This document shows positions 62,096 to 64,000 of a stretch of 64,000 nucleotides of DNA, piece by piece. Location: contig JADLDO010000028.1 in the NCBI GenBank assembly GCA_020846635.1, positions 372,001 through 436,000 on the forward strand, written 5' to 3'. The stretch's first letter is position 1. Each line of letters opens with the position of its first letter. The stretch is from Caldilineaceae bacterium (GTDB lineage: Bacteria; Chloroflexota; Anaerolineae; Caldilineales; Caldilineaceae). The notes under the pieces are model-generated. The model saw nothing but the letters and a program-made list of their open reading frames with translations. It did no database searches and was not told the DNA's origin. Position numbers and translations under genes: made by a program.

Positions 62096-63448
62096 TCAGC
62101 CGGCGAGCAGGAGTTCTTCGGGGTCTTCGATGAGGCGTTTGAGCGCGACCAGAAATTGTACGGCCTCGCGCCCATCGACAATGCGGTGGTCATAGGTCAG
62201 CGCAAGGTACATCATGGGGCGTATGACGATTTCACCGTTCACAACCACCGGGCGTTGCTCAATTTTGTGCATCCCCAAAATGCCCACCTGGGGCGGGTTG
62301 AGGATCGGCGTGCTGAGCAGCGAACCAAAGACGCCGCCGTTGGTGATGGTAAAGGTTCCGCCGCGCAAATCTTCCAGCGACAGCGTACCCGCCTGCACCT
62401 TCTCGACCATGCCGTTGATGCTTCGCTCGATGTCGGCAAAGGTCATGCGGTCGGCATCACGCACAACAGGCACGACCAGCCCTTCTTCGGAACCAACGGC
62501 AATGCCGATGTCATAGTAGTGCTTGAGCACGATCTCATTTTCTTCGATGGACGCATTGAGTTGGGGGAACTGCTTGAGCGCGCCAATGGTCGCCTTGACA
62601 AAAAAGGACATAAAGCCCAGACCCACGCCCTCGCGCGTCTTGAACTCATCGCGCCGCCGCTGGCGCATATCCATAACCGCCTTCATATCGACTTCGTTAA
62701 AGGTGGTCAGCATGGCGGCAGTCTGCTGCGCCTCGACCAGCCGTTCGGCAATGGTGCGCCGCCGCCGGGACATGCGGATGCGCTCCTCTCGCCCATCGCT
62801 CGCGGGCTTGGCGACGGTGGGTTGAGGGGCTGCGCTGGGAGTCGCGGGTTCGCGCTTTTCCGGCGCGCGTGCTGGTGCGGGGGCGGGCGCTTTGGCTGTC
62901 TCTCGCTCCTGCACATAGCTCTCTACATCCGCCTTCGTCACGCGCCCGCCTGGCCCTGCACCGGGGATTTCGGCAATGTCTACGCCCTTCTCGGCTGCCA
63001 TGCGCTTGGCAACCGGGGTTGCGCGCTCTGTTTTGGCCGATTCTGCCCCTTCCGGTTCAGCTGCCTGTGCTTCCGCTTCTGCTACGTCGGCTTCTCGCGC
63101 CTCTGCCTCTTCTGGCGCTGCCGGTTTCGCCTTTGGCAGAGTCCCCTTGCCATTCTGTTCAGCTTTTGGAGCCTCTGCTTCGGCGGCCTGTTCTGGCGCG
63201 GCTTGACCGTCCGCTTCTTCAATCACGACGAGCAGATCGCCGATCTGCACATCTTCGCCCGTCTGCCGTTCGATCTTGCCCAGCACGCCGCTCTGTGTCG
63301 CCGAAACATCCAGGTCTACCTTGTCCGTTTCGAGCGAAACCAGGGGATCACCCGCCTGCACCGCATCCCCCTCCTTTTTGAGCCATTCGCCAACCGTAGC
63401 TTCTACCACGGATTCTCCCAAGTCAGGCACCACGATCTTCACGGACAT
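62096..63448 (-). CDS. odhB: 2-Oxoglutarate dehydrogenase E2 (dihydrolipoyl succinyltransferase)
   Basis: 450 residues. Residues 1-75: one lipoyl domain with Lys in [11 protein letters not shown] very long Ala/Glu/Pro linker (about 85-150) follows, then the E1/E3-binding domain ([36 protein letters not shown]). The catalytic domain ends with [15 protein letters not shown], where His and Asp are the active-site residues. It transfers succinyl groups from lipoamide to CoA. ATG at 63448 has AAAGGAG; an upstream frame reaching 63691 lies inside the E1 gene region. It follows odhA after 49 bp on the same strand, so the two are co-transcribed. E3 is elsewhere. Confidence 0.92.
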   Translation of the reverse strand: MSVKIVVPDLGESVVEATVGEWLKKEGDAVQAGDPLVSLETDKVDLDVSATQSGVLGKIERQTGEDVQIGDLLVVIEEADGQAAPEQAAEAEAPKAEQNGKGTLPKAKPAAPEEAEAREADVAEAEAQAAEPEGAESAKTERATPVAKRMAAEKGVDIAEIPGAGPGGRVTKADVESYVQERETAKAPAPAPARAPEKREPATPSAAPQPTVAKPASDGREERIRMSRRRRTIAERLVEAQQTAAMLTTFNEVDMKAVMDMRQRRRDEFKTREGVGLGFMSFFVKATIGALKQFPQLNASIEENEIVLKHYYDIGIAVGSEEGLVVPVVRDADRMTFADIERSINGMVEKVQAGTLSLEDLRGGTFTITNGGVFGSLLSTPILNPPQVGILGMHKIEQRPVVVNGEIVIRPMMYLALTYDHRIVDGREAVQFLVALKRLIEDPEELLLAG

Positions 63449-63497
63449 TCTCTTCTCCTTTGCCCCCTTGCTGATGAGCGTTTGTTTTGGACTGATC

Positions 63498-64000
63498 TCA
63501 GTCAACCCGTGAGCGAGCCGCTGTCGTGACGACGGCTTCTTTTGCCATTGCCAATGCTTGCTCGATGATAGCGGCTTGATTGCTTTGATGCCAGGCCGAA
63601 GAACCTTCGGCGGGGCTGGCGCGCCGCGGTCGTCCGATATAGCGCAGCGGGTACTTGCCATCCAGAAGTTCCTCAAGCAGCGGCCTAACAAATTCCCATG
63701 CGCCCATGTTTTGCGCCTCTTCCTGCACCCAAACCACTTCGCTCAGGTTGGGGTAACGGTCGAGGATACCCTGTACTTCTTTGAGCGGGAATGGATAGAG
63801 CTGCTCGACGCGCGCGATGGCAAGCGAGTTGTTCTCTTTGCGCTTTTCATTCGAGATTAAGTCAGTATATATTTTGCCGCTGCATAAGATCAGCCGCTTC
63901 ACCTTATCGGATTTAGCTTTCTCTGTGCTGATGTCCGGGTCGTCAATCACGGGCTGCCAGTGGCCCTCTGCCAGTTCTTGCAGCGACGACATTGCTTGCG
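63498..64000 (-). CDS. odhA: 2-Oxoglutarate dehydrogenase E1, C-terminal part
   Basis: This fragment holds the last 165 or so residues of the thiamine-diphosphate E1 subunit. The pattern is [18 protein letters not shown], then [44 protein letters not shown], then [22 protein letters not shown] and a helical end. This matches SucA/KGD C-termini and not pyruvate E1. The gene runs off the right edge. It lies upstream of odhB on the same strand, the standard order for the complex. Confidence 0.9.
   Translation of the reverse strand, partial: QAMSSLQELAEGHWQPVIDDPDISTEKAKSDKVKRLILCSGKIYTDLISNEKRKENNSLAIARVEQLYPFPLKEVQGILDRYPNLSEVVWVQEEAQNMGAWEFVRPLLEELLDGKYPLRYIGRPRRASPAEGSSAWHQSNQAAIIEQALAMAKEAVVTTAARSRVD

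Noticed and set aside
61955..63529. Plus-strand frame of 524 codons over odhB
   Set aside because: It is a shadow of the odhB gene; its product is low-complexity and its start lies in a palindrome region.
1..64000. tRNA, rRNA, prophage or insertion-sequence genes
   Set aside because: No cloverleaf, rRNA segment, transposase or phage gene was seen by eye in gaps or reading frames; short RNAs could be missed without a covariance search.

Overview
The window looks like a chromosomal segment of a free-living, heterotrophic bacterium of the phylum Chloroflexota, probably near Caldilineae or Anaerolineae. This is an inference from gene content and style: many ABC importers with Tat- or lipobox-type binding proteins, surface proteins with Thr/Pro linkers, a proton-pumping pyrophosphatase, a 2-oxoglutarate dehydrogenase E1-E2 pair, and no phage or insertion-sequence genes. 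No 16S, tRNA or marker protein is present to confirm it.

Layout. 1-3.4 kb: the tail of a GatA-type amidase, a class I aminotransferase, a DUF1992 protein and a VOC protein. 3.4-6.8 kb: a sugar ABC importer (binding protein plus two permeases). 7.2-8.4 kb: an ECF S-component and a TlpA-like thioredoxin. 8.4-18.2 kb: a ten-kilobase minus-strand cluster with three Asp-box (sialidase-like) proteins, a tandem-domain fumarylacetoacetase-family protein, an Lpl-type sugar importer and a FadR/GntR regulator. It reads as a regulon for uptake and breakdown of an unknown glycan. 18.4-22.5 kb: DUF3891, a small membrane protein, an AI-2E-family transporter and NurA. 22.8-26.9 kb: a giant FG-GAP surface protein built as a duplicated module. 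27.1-33.5 kb: DUF1579 and a LivK-LivHM-LivG-LivF operon containing a zinc-type MtaA-like methyltransferase of the uroporphyrinogen decarboxylase superfamily, preceded by an array of 14-bp repeats.

34-37.6 kb: a FAD oxidoreductase-Rieske fusion and a cysteine-poor receiver/thioredoxin-reductase-like fusion. 38-41.8 kb: a heterodimeric ABC exporter whose sequence deviations all map to one composite ATP site. 42-47.5 kb: a hybrid histidine kinase, a LysM/Cna-B-like exported protein and an XRE regulator. 47.6-48.5 kb: an orphan HigA antitoxin with the last codons of a lost HigB, and a CBS protein. 48.7-53.3 kb: a SodC-sugar dehydrogenase fusion, divergent from a K+-independent H+-pyrophosphatase. 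53.6-55.8 kb: a soluble GAF histidine kinase. 55.9-61.2 kb: a peptide/opine-type ABC operon (two permeases, binding protein) followed by a phosphodiesterase-superfamily enzyme. 61.3-64 kb: a small membrane protein, then odhB and the end of odhA.

Three families of dispersed palindromic repeats lie between genes: a CCCTCCCGGAAGC family with seven copies, a 110-bp family with two copies, and a CGCAGAG/CGCCCAGAG family with three copies. Several sit where transcription would be expected to stop. Hairpins also follow two of the binding-protein genes, a common way to hold binding protein expression above that of the next gene.
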